Positions 7,905 to 16,174 of a stretch of DNA of 64,000 nucleotides are shown piece by piece; position 1 is the stretch's first letter, and each line of letters opens with the position of its first letter. The translations under genes were made by a program, and so were the position numbers. The stretch is taken from the NCBI GenBank assembly GCA_037968815.1, contig JBBKWF010000011.1:1-64000 (forward strand), given 5' to 3'. A model generated the notes under the pieces. The model was not told where the DNA came from. It ran no database searches and saw nothing but the letters and a program-made list of their open reading frames with translations. The DNA is from Pseudopedobacter sp037968815 (GTDB lineage Bacteria; Bacteroidota; Bacteroidia; Sphingobacteriales; Sphingobacteriaceae).

Positions 7905-8627
7905 TTATAATTCCTGCATTTTTGAATGCACTGTTCTGATATCCGGATTTTTATAATCCTCTTCTATTAAGCCGTCACGCATTCTCACAATTCGGTGAGC
8001 GTGTTGGGCAATATCTTCTTCGTGGGTTACAATAATAATGGTATTCCCTTTAGCATGAATATCCTCAATTAAACCCATAATTTCAATAGAAGTTTTGGTA
8101 TCTAAGTTTCCGGTAGGCTCATCAGCTAAAATAATAGACGGGTTATTGATCAAAGCTCTAGCAACAGCTACTCTTTGTCTTTGCCCACCCGAAAGTTCAT
8201 TTGGCTTGTGGTGCACCCTATTTCCAAGTCCTACGTTCTCTAAAGCTTGTACAGACCTTGCATCACGATCTTTCTTTTTTATACCCGCATAAATCAACGG
8301 TAAAGCAACATTGTCTTGAGCAGATGAACGTGGCAGTAAATTAAACGTTTGAAAAACAAAGCCTATTTCTTTATTTCGAACATTAGCCAACTCACTATCA
8401 GTCATTTGGCTAACATTTATTCCGTTTAAAATGTACTCCCCTTTTGTAGGTGTATCTAAACAGCCTAACAAATTCATTAAAGTAGATTTCCCAGAACCAG
8501 AAGGCCCCATTAAAGCAACAAACTCCCCTTTATTTATAGTTAAAGAAACAGATTTAAGCGCATGGATAACCTCTGTACCGATAACGTACTTACGTCCTAA
8601 ATCTGTAATGGTAATTAATGGTTGCAT
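7905..8627 (-). CDS. ABC transporter ATP-binding protein (MacB/LolD type)
   Basis: A 240-residue ATPase with all nucleotide-binding motifs: Walker A GPSGSGKST (about 41-49), Q-loop FVFQTFNLLP, signature LSGGQRQRVAVARAL (about 144-158), Walker B IILADEP and the H-loop histidine in IIVTHEED. The EVIHAL start and the NLLPRSSAQDNV segment are typical of the LolD/MacB class that partners FtsX-like permeases. The permease is not adjacent; the one at 163-1413 is a possible partner. A short unknown tail follows the H-loop. Confidence 0.93.
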   Translation of the reverse strand: MQPLITITDLGRKYVIGTEVIHALKSVSLTINKGEFVALMGPSGSGKSTLMNLLGCLDTPTKGEYILNGINVSQMTDSELANVRNKEIGFVFQTFNLLPRSSAQDNVALPLIYAGIKKKDRDARSVQALENVGLGNRVHHKPNELSGGQRQRVAVARALINNPSIILADEPTGNLDTKTSIEIMGLIEDIHAKGNTIIIVTHEEDIAQHAHRIVRMRDGLIEEDYKNPDIRTVHSKMQEL

Positions 8628-8682
8628 TTTTCCTTTTCTATTCAGACAGTTAAAAGTCGCTTTTGTTACGCAACAAAAACAA

Positions 8683-8973
8683 TTATTTCTGAATCACTTT
8701 TGAAACTTTAATGTATTCCTCATTTTTTAAAGGAGCATTTTTTAGTGCTTCTTCACGAGTTAACTCCTGAATAACAACATCCGGACGTAAAACATTAACT
8801 GCTTCATTCATATATATAAGCGGTTTAACGCCAGAAGTGTCCAATTCGTTTAGTTTCTCCATGAAACTCAAAATCTCACTCAATTCCTCAATTGATCTTT
8901 CTTTTTCAACCTCCGTCAACTCTAAACGAGCTAAATGCGCTATTTTATCAACCGTTTCTTTGTCTATTTTCAT
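8683..8973 (-). CDS. gatC: Asp-tRNA(Asn)/Glu-tRNA(Gln) amidotransferase subunit C
   Basis: GatC is the small scaffold subunit that stabilises the GatA-GatB amidotransferase, which converts mischarged Glu-tRNA(Gln) and Asp-tRNA(Asn). The 96-residue length is normal. It has the N-terminal helix KIDKETVDKIAHLARLELTE, the helix LSEILSFMEKLNELDTSGV, and the extended PL-M-AVNVLRPDVV stretch that wraps round GatA. gatA and gatB are not in the window. The downstream ABC ATPase gene follows 55 bases later on the same strand. Confidence 0.95.
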   Translation of the reverse strand: MKIDKETVDKIAHLARLELTEVEKERSIEELSEILSFMEKLNELDTSGVKPLIYMNEAVNVLRPDVVIQELTREEALKNAPLKNEEYIKVSKVIQK

Positions 8974-8980
8974 TGCTTTA

Positions 8981-9218
8981 TGTTAAAAAGTCAGAAGTCC
9001 GATATCCGTAGAACGGCACTTCTAATTTCATTTTTCTATTCTTCTAAAATATATCCCTATCCAAACTGCGGACTGCCGACTAAACAACACGTTTTAAAGC
9101 TGTTAAAAAGTCAGAAGCCCGATGTCCGCAGAACTTAACTTCTATTAATTTATTTTCATCCTCAAACTAAGCTCTCCGCCCAAACTGTAGGCTATCGACA
9201 GCGGACTGCCGACTTAAA
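8981..9218. repeat. Two imperfect tandem copies of a 120-base intergenic unit
   Basis: TGTTAAAAAGTCAGAAG occurs at 8981 and again at 9101. Each copy is followed by a CCGAT-TCCG-AGAAC stretch and an ACTTCT. About 80 bases into each unit lies CCAAACTG, leading to GGACTGCCGACT and TAAA. The motifs AGTCCG/CGGACT are partly inverted, so each unit can fold. The repeats fill the gap between gatC and plsC and encode nothing. Confidence 0.7.
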
Positions 9219-9948
9219 GCCTATAATCTAGTTTAGAATTAATTTTTTCAAAAACCAAATCTCTTAGTATTTCATCATCCTTAATGTCAAAACCAGAAAC
9301 ATCAATAGGTTTGTGTACGCAAATATGCGAAACTCCGGGCTTGCATCCATATTTTATACCGTCATCCCACCAAATTTTCCAATTATCTTTTAAAGTTACT
9401 GGTATTATCGGTATTTGGTGCTCAATTGCTAAACGAAATGGCCCGTTTTTAAACTCATGCAAAATTGGAGGATACTCTGTCCCAATCTTTCCTTCCGGAA
9501 AAATAACAGGCGACATTCCTTCCTTTATCCTTTCAGATACTTTTTTGAAAGCTCTAAATGAGGACATTTTACTTTCTCTATTTACAGGAATATCAATTGT
9601 TTGGAAAAAAACCTTTGTTACTGGATTTTTAAGCAACTCTTCTTTACCCAAGAAAAAGAAATTGCCCTTAGCAACTAAGCTCATGGCAAATATATCCAAA
9701 TTTGAAGCATGATTTGGGCATATAATATAAGGTTTACTCCAATCTATATCTACTTCATACTCCACTTTAAAAATAAAACCGCTAAGTACAGAAGGTACAA
9801 ATGCACATATTTTCCTCAAAAAATTTAATTGAGGATAAGTCCTCTTGCTCCTAGAAAGCAAATAAACAAACGGTAAGGTTGGCACAAAAATCAGTACTAC
9901 CATTGCCAAGTGCCAGTAGCGTGTTGCTTGCCTTAAAATTTGTTTCAT
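9214..9948 (-). CDS. plsC: 1-acyl-sn-glycerol-3-phosphate acyltransferase
   Basis: Makes phosphatidic acid from lysophosphatidic acid at the inner membrane. One N-terminal helix (about 10-33 from the chosen start) precedes the acyltransferase domain with the catalytic NHASNLD (NHx4D) motif and the FPEGKIG substrate motif, then IPIIPVT. An upstream in-frame ATG at 9987 would place codons over the trpS promoter and only one base from its start. The ATG at 9948 (MKQILRQATRYWH) gives a normal 244-residue protein and is preferred. Confidence 0.9.
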   Translation of the reverse strand: MKQILRQATRYWHLAMVVLIFVPTLPFVYLLSRSKRTYPQLNFLRKICAFVPSVLSGFIFKVEYEVDIDWSKPYIICPNHASNLDIFAMSLVAKGNFFFLGKEELLKNPVTKVFFQTIDIPVNRESKMSSFRAFKKVSERIKEGMSPVIFPEGKIGTEYPPILHEFKNGPFRLAIEHQIPIIPVTLKDNWKIWWDDGIKYGCKPGVSHICVHKPIDVSGFDIKDDEILRDLVFEKINSKLDYRL

Positions 9949-9973
9949 CACCCTCAAAATTATAAATTTTCTG

Positions 9974-9981
9974 TACTTTCG
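9974..9981 (+). promoter_or_regulatory. Probable -7 box of trpS
   Basis: TACTTTCG matches the TAnnTTTG consensus at all but one fixed position and lies 7 bases before the trpS ATG, which implies a very short or absent leader. It lies in the divergent gap between plsC and trpS. Confidence 0.4.
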
Positions 9982-9988
9982 CCACATT

Positions 9989-10984
9989 ATGGAAACTGTT
10001 GTTAGCGGAATTAGATCTACAGGTAAGTTACACCTCGGAAATTATTATGGTGCGGTAAGCAATTTTGTAAAGATGCAAAATGAACACAATTGCTTTTTCT
10101 TTATTGCCGATTACCACTCATTAACTACACACCCTACCCCTGGCGACTTACATGGAAACATTAAACAGGTTTTAGTAGAATACTTAGCTGCCGGTTTAGA
10201 TCCTGAAAAAACCACATTATATATACAGTCTGATGTTCCAGAAATAGCAGAACTATATTTATACATGAATATGAACGCCTATTTAGGCGAATTGGAGCGT
10301 AGCGCTTCTTTTAAAGATAAAATTAGATCCAACCCAAACAACGTAAACGCTGGTTTATTAACTTATCCGGTTTTAATGGCTGCAGATATTTTAATTCACC
10401 ACGCTACAAAAGTACCCGTAGGTAAAGATCAAGAGCAACATTTAGAAATGACCCGTACATTTGGCAATCGTTTCAACAACCTTTACCAAACCGAGTATTT
10501 TAAAGAACCTTATGCTTTTAGCTACTCTAAAGAGTTGGTAAAAATACCAGGCTTAGACGGTAAAGGGAAAATGGGTAAATCTGAGGGCGAAATGAACGCT
10601 GTTTATTTGTCGGATAGTCCAGCGGTTATCCGTAAAAAAGTAATGAAAGCAGTTACAGATGGTGGTCCAACTCAAGATAACCAAGAAAAACCTCAGGAAG
10701 TACAAAACCTTTTTGACTTAATGAAAGTTGTTTCTACTGCTGATACTTTGGCTCATTTTGACGAACTTTACAATAAATGCGAAATCCGTTATGGCGATTT
10801 TAAAAAGGCTTTAGCTGAGGATATGATTATTGCTACACAACCTATTCGCGAAAAAATAGATTTTATTTCTGGAGATACCGTTTTATTGCGCCAAGTTGCA
10901 AAACATGGAGCAGCAAAGGCCAGAGAAAGTGCGCAGAAAACCATTAAAGAGGTCAGAGAAATTATAGGTTTCAGAAACTTTTAG
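9989..10984 (+). CDS. trpS: Tryptophan-tRNA ligase
   Basis: Charges tRNA(Trp). This class Ic synthetase has 331 residues. It shows the N-terminal SGIRSTGKLHLGNYYGA (HIGH-like HLGN), the tryptophan-site region FIADYHSLTT, the PVGKDQEQHLEMTR block and a KMGKSEG loop that replaces KMSKS. It heads a tight plus-strand run with the deoxynucleoside kinase (39-base gap) and kdsB (9-base gap). Confidence 0.97.
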   Translation: METVVSGIRSTGKLHLGNYYGAVSNFVKMQNEHNCFFFIADYHSLTTHPTPGDLHGNIKQVLVEYLAAGLDPEKTTLYIQSDVPEIAELYLYMNMNAYLGELERSASFKDKIRSNPNNVNAGLLTYPVLMAADILIHHATKVPVGKDQEQHLEMTRTFGNRFNNLYQTEYFKEPYAFSYSKELVKIPGLDGKGKMGKSEGEMNAVYLSDSPAVIRKKVMKAVTDGGPTQDNQEKPQEVQNLFDLMKVVSTADTLAHFDELYNKCEIRYGDFKKALAEDMIIATQPIREKIDFISGDTVLLRQVAKHGAAKARESAQKTIKEVREIIGFRNF

Positions 10985-11023
10985 TAGATTAATATCGTTA
11001 AACCCCCTTATTAAATTCATTTT

Positions 11024-11641
11024 ATGCATATAGCTATAGTTGGAAATATTGGTGCAGGAAAAACCACGCTAACAGAATTGTTGGCTAAAAATTATGGTTG
11101 GGAAGCAATGTATGAAGCCGTTGATAACAACCCCTACCTCGAAGATTTTTATAGCGATATGAAAAGATGGAGCTTTAATCTGCAAATTTATTTTTTAAAT
11201 AGCAGGTTTCAGCAAATAAATGAGATACAGAAAGGCACCGCTACTATTGTACAAGACCGTACAATTTATGAGGATGCACATATTTTTGCAGAAAATCTAC
11301 ATGATATGGGCTTAATGACCACTAGAGATCATGACAATTATCGTTCGATTTTTGACAGTATGACTTCTTTTATTAAGCCACCAGATTTGTTAATTTACTT
11401 AAAAGCATCTGTTCCAACTTTGGTTGAAAACATTCAGCGCCGAGGTAGAGAATATGAAGCAGGGATAAGAATTGATTACCTACAAAAACTAAACGAAAAA
11501 TACGACCGTTGGATTAAAGGCTATAAAGAGGGTAATTTATTGATTTTGGATAAGGATAAATTAGATTTCACCAATAACCCTGACGACTTGGCGTTTATCA
11601 TTGAAAGCGTTGAACGCGAAATTAACGGACTTTTTAAATAA
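11024..11641 (+). CDS. Deoxynucleoside kinase
   Basis: Phosphorylates deoxynucleosides, most likely purine ones (dAdo/dGuo), for salvage. The 205-residue protein starts with the P-loop GNIGAGKTTL (7-16) and carries the family's FNLQIYFLNSRF, the QDRTIYED motif (catalytic Glu/Arg, about 74-81) and the LID arginines in NIQRRGREYE. The substrate choice is inferred from similarity to bacterial dAK/dGK enzymes. It is probably cotranscribed with trpS and kdsB. Confidence 0.93.
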   Translation: MHIAIVGNIGAGKTTLTELLAKNYGWEAMYEAVDNNPYLEDFYSDMKRWSFNLQIYFLNSRFQQINEIQKGTATIVQDRTIYEDAHIFAENLHDMGLMTTRDHDNYRSIFDSMTSFIKPPDLLIYLKASVPTLVENIQRRGREYEAGIRIDYLQKLNEKYDRWIKGYKEGNLLILDKDKLDFTNNPDDLAFIIESVEREINGLFK

Positions 11642-11650
11642 CATTTCCAG

Positions 11651-12391
11651 ATGAAAATTTTAGGTATCATTCCAGCTAGATTTGCTTCTACCCGCTTCCC
11701 GGGGAAACCACTGATAGATTTAGCTGGTAAAAGCATGATACAGAGAGTTTACGAGCAAGCTAAAAAGGCATCGTCTTTAGCAGAAGTAGTTGTTGCTACG
11801 GATAGTGAAGAGGTTTTTAAAGCTGTTACTGCATTTAGAGGGAATGTAATCATGACATCGGACAAGCACCAAAGCGGTACGGATAGATGTGCAGAGGTTT
11901 CTAAGAAGATGATTGGTTATGATGCCATTATCAACATACAAGGAGACGAACCCTTAATTGACCCAAAACAAATCAATCTATTGGCAAGTTGTTTTAATGA
12001 TATTGCTACTGATTTAGCCACGCTTATCAAAAAAATAAAAACCACTGAAGAGCTTTTCAATTTCAACACGCCAAAAGTTATTATCAATAGTAAATCTGAA
12101 GCTATCTATTTTAGTAGGCAGGTAATTCCGTACTTAAAAGATGTTGCGCCCGAAGATTACCTAAAGAAACACACCTTTTACAAGCACATTGGTATTTACG
12201 GCTACAGAACTACAACCTTAGGCATTATTGCTGGGATGGACTTAGGTAATCTAGAGTCCTCTGAAAAGCTTGAGCAACTGCGCTGGATTGAAAACAGTTG
12301 CAAGATTAAAGTTGCCATTACAGAAAAAGAAAGTTTAGCTATTGATAGCCCAGAGGATGTGAAAAAAGTTTTGGCAGTTTTGAAGAAGTAG
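11651..12391 (+). CDS. kdsB: 3-deoxy-manno-octulosonate cytidylyltransferase
   Basis: Activates Kdo as CMP-Kdo for lipid A-core synthesis, as expected in a Gram-negative cell. At 246 residues it is full length. It has the nucleotide motif IIPARFASTRFPGKPL (6-21), VVATDSEEV, the SGTDRCAEV stretch, IQGDEPLIDP (metal-binding Asp) and a KHIGIYGYR block. It is the third gene of the trpS-dNK-kdsB run. Confidence 0.97.
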   Translation: MKILGIIPARFASTRFPGKPLIDLAGKSMIQRVYEQAKKASSLAEVVVATDSEEVFKAVTAFRGNVIMTSDKHQSGTDRCAEVSKKMIGYDAIINIQGDEPLIDPKQINLLASCFNDIATDLATLIKKIKTTEELFNFNTPKVIINSKSEAIYFSRQVIPYLKDVAPEDYLKKHTFYKHIGIYGYRTTTLGIIAGMDLGNLESSEKLEQLRWIENSCKIKVAITEKESLAIDSPEDVKKVLAVLKK

Positions 12392-12410
12392 TTTCCAGTC
12401 CTCCACTCAA

Positions 12411-12776
12411 CTAGGACTCACTCACCCATTTTTTAGCGGCATCCTCTTCACTCATTTTAAACCCCTTTGCTTCTCCGGGAGTTAATTCAGAAAAAACATC
12501 CGTGAATTTTTCTACGACGGTTTCGTCAGTTACTACGGCAATCTTTTTCCATTTAGTAAAATTCTTCATTCCGGCCCACATGTCCTGAATCCAAGCACCC
12601 GCTGTCCAGTTTTTTACTTCGGTTTTTAAAACCAATATATAATTGATTTCCCCATATTTATCGGCATTTCTTTCCAAGGCTGGAAGTAAAACATTTTTCA
12701 GATCGTCAGCATTCACTTCATTAAATGCTTCAACGCCAACAACGTGGTCTGGTAAATTTTCGATTAGTTTTAACAT
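12411..12776 (-). CDS. SpoIIAA-like / STAS-SEC14 domain protein
   Basis: A 121-residue cytosolic protein with the alpha/beta pattern of the SpoIIAA-like (DUF3478, STAS/SEC14) family. It has an N-terminal strand (MLKLIENLPDHVVGVEAF), ADDLKNVLLPALERNADKYGEINYILVL, the WTAGAWIQDMWAG helix and KIAVVTDETVVEKF. The ATG at 12776 is used because the only upstream in-frame start is a TTG with unrelated residues. Role unknown; the family may bind lipids or small ligands. Confidence 0.85.
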   Translation of the reverse strand: MLKLIENLPDHVVGVEAFNEVNADDLKNVLLPALERNADKYGEINYILVLKTEVKNWTAGAWIQDMWAGMKNFTKWKKIAVVTDETVVEKFTDVFSELTPGEAKGFKMSEEDAAKKWVSES

Positions 12777-12851
12777 AGGATAAGTTTTTAAATGATTTAC
12801 AGATATCAACAGTAAGTATCAAAAACTTATCCAAAACAATCAATTTATAAC

Positions 12852-12879
12852 GCAGGGTTCTCGAAAAGAGAAACCCTGC
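12852..12879. terminator. Hairpin between YitT and SpoIIAA-like genes
   Basis: Arms GCAGGGTT and AACCCTGC with an inner CTC/GAG pair and a GAAAA loop form a stable stem. The T run is poor. It may end the YitT transcript on the minus strand. Confidence 0.5.
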
Positions 12880-12940
12880 TTGGACAAAATCCCTTATCCA
12901 ACACTACTACTAGTGACCAATGAACTTTCCTAAGTAAAAA

Positions 12941-12962
12941 CTAACTAACTAACTAACTAACT
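12941..12962. repeat. Five-fold CTAA tetranucleotide repeat spanning a stop codon
   Basis: A perfect run of CTAA units (TTAG on the coding strand) covers the stop codon of the YitT-family gene. Read in any frame, a TTAG run gives a TAG within 12 bases, so slippage here cannot extend the protein much. Confidence 0.85.
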
Positions 12963-13868
12963 ATGCAACGGACGTTGTTTCACCATTCCTCCGTAAGTAT
13001 CATCAACGGTATGCATTACAATAAATGCTTGTTTATCAATGTTTTTAACCAAGTTTCTGAGCTTTGTTACCTCTAACCTAGTTACCACGGTGAAAACAAT
13101 TTTCATATCTATTTCTTCAGGTTTTAAGTTTTTGACATAACCTCTTTCACCTTTATAAATGGTTACGGCCCTGCCTAAAATTTTTGTAATAGCCTGACGA
13201 ATTTGTTCGTTTTGAGAGGATATAATGGTTACTCCAATATATTCTTCTACCCCGTGAATAATAAAATCAACCGTTTTAGATGCAGATAAATAGGTCAAAA
13301 TTGCATACAAAGCTGTTTCTACATCAATAACCCAAGCGGCCACGCTAAAAATCAATATATTAAACAGCAAAATAATATCGCCCACACTCAAGCTTACATT
13401 TTTGGAGATAAACAAAGCTAAAACCTCTGTCCCGTCAATTACAGCACCACCTCTAATACTTAAACCAATACCTCCTCCTAAAAAGAAACCACCAAAAACG
13501 GCAATAAGTAGTTTATCTGAAGTTATTATTGGAAAAAAATTAAAAGTTAACATTAACGCCAAGCCAGAGATAGCTAAAATTGTTTTAATAGCAAATGCTT
13601 TAGAAATCTGTTTAAGACCCAACAAAACAAAAGGAATATTTATAACAACCACAATTAAACCTAGTCCGTAGCCCGTTTTAATATTTAGCAAAAGGGAAAT
13701 CCCCATTGCGCCACCATCTAAAAAATTGTTTGGCAATAAAAAGCTTTTCAATCCAAAAGCGGCAGAAGTTATTCCTAACAAAATCAAAGATGTCTCTTTA
13801 ATTATTATCCAAAAATCTGCTTTTCGGTATACAAATTGTAACTTTCTTTTTAACTTCTTTAACCACAT
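12957..13868 (-). CDS. YitT-family membrane protein with DUF2179 domain
   Basis: A 303-residue inner-membrane protein. Five or six helices span about residues 25-190, with the family's LLPNNFLDGGAMGISLLL and GGAVIDGTEVLALF blocks. A C-terminal cytosolic DUF2179 domain follows, with VTIISSQNEQIRQAITKILGRA and a MHTVDDTYGG tail. The function of the family is not established. The ATG at 13868 is preferred to a TTG three codons upstream. The gene is divergent from the aldehyde dehydrogenase gene. Confidence 0.92.
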   Translation of the reverse strand: MWLKKLKRKLQFVYRKADFWIIIKETSLILLGITSAAFGLKSFLLPNNFLDGGAMGISLLLNIKTGYGLGLIVVVINIPFVLLGLKQISKAFAIKTILAISGLALMLTFNFFPIITSDKLLIAVFGGFFLGGGIGLSIRGGAVIDGTEVLALFISKNVSLSVGDIILLFNILIFSVAAWVIDVETALYAILTYLSASKTVDFIIHGVEEYIGVTIISSQNEQIRQAITKILGRAVTIYKGERGYVKNLKPEEIDMKIVFTVVTRLEVTKLRNLVKNIDKQAFIVMHTVDDTYGGMVKQRPLHS

Positions 13869-13922
13869 AGGTGGCAAATATAAATTAAAAAAGAGCTTGC
13901 ACTCACAATCAAATCAAACAAA

Positions 13923-15290
13923 ATGACGCTTAAAAGTATAAACCCTGTTAACGGAGCTACAATCCAAACATACACCGAGCTATCTGCAAAAGAAATAGAA
14001 CAAAAAATAACTGCAACACAGCAAGCTTGGCTAAAGTGGCGCAAAGTAACCTTTAGTAACAGAGCTAGTTCAATGCTAAACCTTGCTGAACTTTTAAAAT
14101 CAAAAAAAGAGGATTTGGCAAAGGTGATGACGCTGGAAATGGGGAAACCACTAAAAGAAAGCATTGCAGAAATTGAAAAATGCGCATCGGTTTGCGAATA
14201 TTACGCAGAAAAAACTGAGGTTTTTTTACAGGATAAAATAGTAGAAACAGAAGCAAGTAAAAGTTATGTTTCTTACCAACCAATGGGTGTGATTTTAGCG
14301 GTAATGCCGTGGAATTTTCCGTTTTGGCAGGTATTTAGGTTTTTAGCTCCTAACTTAATGGCAGGTAATTGTGGAGTTTTAAAACACGCTTCAAATGTTT
14401 CGAAATGTGCGCTTTTAATTGAAGCTTTAGTTTTAGAAGCTGGCTTTCCAGAAAATGTATTTACCACTTTATTGGTTTCCGGAAAAAATGTAAACCAGAT
14501 TATTGAAAATCCATTAATAAAAGCTGTTACCCTTACCGGCAGCACCAATGCTGGTAAAAAAGTCGCTGAAACAGCAGGAGCAGTATTAAAAAAGTGTGTG
14601 TTAGAACTCGGCGGAAGCGATGCCTATATCATATTAGAAGATGCGGATTTAGAATTGGCCGCAGAAACTTGTGCTAATGCTCGGTTAATAAATAACGGAC
14701 AAAGTTGCATTGCCGCTAAACGATTTATTGTAGTAGAACCTGTTTTAGAAAAGTTCAGCCAGCTGTTGCTCTCAAAAATGAAAGCTAAAAAAACAGGCGA
14801 TCCATTTGATAAAACTACCGATTTGGGTCCAATGGCAAATATGGAACTACGAGATGATTTACATGAACAAGTAAAAAAATCTATAGCATTAGGTGCAGAA
14901 TGTATTTTGGGAGGTGAAATCCCGAAAAGCGAAGGTGCATTTTATCCAGCAACCATCCTTACGAAAGTAAAAAAAGGCATGCCTGCGTTTGATGAAGAAC
15001 TATTTGGCCCAGTGGCTTCAGTTATTGTTGCAAAAAATACTGAGGAAGCCATTGCAATTGCTAACGATTCTGACTTTGGATTAGGGGGTGCGATATTTAC
15101 TGCGGATGAAGCAAAAGGTAATGAGATAGCTCGTAATGAACTGCAAGCAGGAAGTGTATTTGTAAATCAAGGTGTAAAGTCTGACCCTAGATTACCTTTT
15201 GGAGGCATTAAACAATCTGGTTATGGCAGAGAGTTGGGTTTACACGGTTTATTAGAGTTTATTAACATTAAAACCGTTTCTATTAAATAA
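13923..15290 (+). CDS. NAD(P)+-dependent aldehyde (succinate-semialdehyde type) dehydrogenase
   Basis: A 455-residue aldehyde dehydrogenase. It has the cofactor motif MPWNFPFWQ (about 123-131), the TGSTNAGKKVAE loop, the general-base Glu in LELGGSDA and the catalytic Cys in NNGQSC (about residue 261). Length, the start SINPVNGA and the FGGIKQSGYGREL ending fit the GabD/Sad succinate-semialdehyde dehydrogenase group. The exact substrate cannot be fixed from sequence. It is a single gene; the convergent TPR gene follows 10 bases later. Confidence 0.92.
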   Translation: MTLKSINPVNGATIQTYTELSAKEIEQKITATQQAWLKWRKVTFSNRASSMLNLAELLKSKKEDLAKVMTLEMGKPLKESIAEIEKCASVCEYYAEKTEVFLQDKIVETEASKSYVSYQPMGVILAVMPWNFPFWQVFRFLAPNLMAGNCGVLKHASNVSKCALLIEALVLEAGFPENVFTTLLVSGKNVNQIIENPLIKAVTLTGSTNAGKKVAETAGAVLKKCVLELGGSDAYIILEDADLELAAETCANARLINNGQSCIAAKRFIVVEPVLEKFSQLLLSKMKAKKTGDPFDKTTDLGPMANMELRDDLHEQVKKSIALGAECILGGEIPKSEGAFYPATILTKVKKGMPAFDEELFGPVASVIVAKNTEEAIAIANDSDFGLGGAIFTADEAKGNEIARNELQAGSVFVNQGVKSDPRLPFGGIKQSGYGRELGLHGLLEFINIKTVSIK

Positions 15291-15300
15291 GCTGATGCGG

Positions 15301-15921
15301 TTATCTAATATCTATTAATAATTGTTTTGATTTCTCAATCTGAGCCATAATGTCTCGTCTGTAGCCAGACTCTTCTAAAACTCGTTCAAGATCTGTGATT
15401 GACATATTACAAGCATTAATAGCTGCTGTTTTATTATAAACATCGGCTATTTTTTGGCTTTTGTATAAAGCATATTCTTGATAAGCCAAACCCCTATTCT
15501 GGTAAAGTTTATAGTCATTTGGGCTTAAGTCTAATGCCGAAGAAAAGTCTCTAATAGCACCATACAATAGCTTTTCGTGTTCTGCTGAATTGCCACCTTT
15601 ATAAGTTGAAGCATATAAACTTTTAGCTTTTCCGCGGTAGTAATAAGCTGCGGTTTCAGTAGGCTTCAAAGCAATTAAGCGATCAAAGGCGCTAATAGAT
15701 TTTTTATATTCTGCCGCATGATAGCTGGAATAACCCATCATCCACAAAGCATTCATATTACTTCTATCGCTAGCGTATGCTTTCTCAAAATAACCCGCTG
15801 CAGCGCTAAATTGCCCTCCAGTCATGGCTTTTTGTCCTAACCTCTCAAACGGAGTTTGGGCAAAAGCAACATTTGCAAAAAAAGAAATGCTGGTTAAAAT
15901 TAAAATAAATGGTCCTTTCAT
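15301..15921 (-). CDS. Exported tetratricopeptide repeat protein
   Basis: A 206-residue protein with a signal peptide (about 1-21, ending FAQ). At least three TPR units follow, visible as A-G-Y-F-EKAY (about 41-55), the ALWMMGYSSYHAAEYKKSISAF unit (about 58-80) and ALDLSPNDYKLYQNRGLAYQ (about 132-152). It is likely periplasmic and acts as a protein-binding scaffold; the partner is unknown. It converges with the aldehyde dehydrogenase gene. Confidence 0.88.
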   Translation of the reverse strand: MKGPFILILTSISFFANVAFAQTPFERLGQKAMTGGQFSAAAGYFEKAYASDRSNMNALWMMGYSSYHAAEYKKSISAFDRLIALKPTETAAYYYRGKAKSLYASTYKGGNSAEHEKLLYGAIRDFSSALDLSPNDYKLYQNRGLAYQEYALYKSQKIADVYNKTAAINACNMSITDLERVLEESGYRRDIMAQIEKSKQLLIDIR

Positions 15922-16174
15922 CGGTTCAGAATACTCTGGCTATCAAAAATAAAAATACTAAATAATAACGTCTATTGTAAATAAATATTTTGCTTACACC
16001 ATACTGACGTAATTTCACATTTTTTATCGAAAAATAAGCGTATTTTAATTATTCGTCAAATAAAAACCGATAAAACTCATTGGCATAAACCTTGTAAAAT
16101 ATAGTTTCATATATCGTTATAGCCTAAACTGCAGTTTACCCTGCCAATTTGGCGTTTCATCATAAAAAAAATAC

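Noticed and set aside
9284..9712. 142-residue plus-strand frame opposite plsC
   Set aside because: It is antisense to the acyltransferase core with NHx4D and FPEG motifs and has no own homology features.
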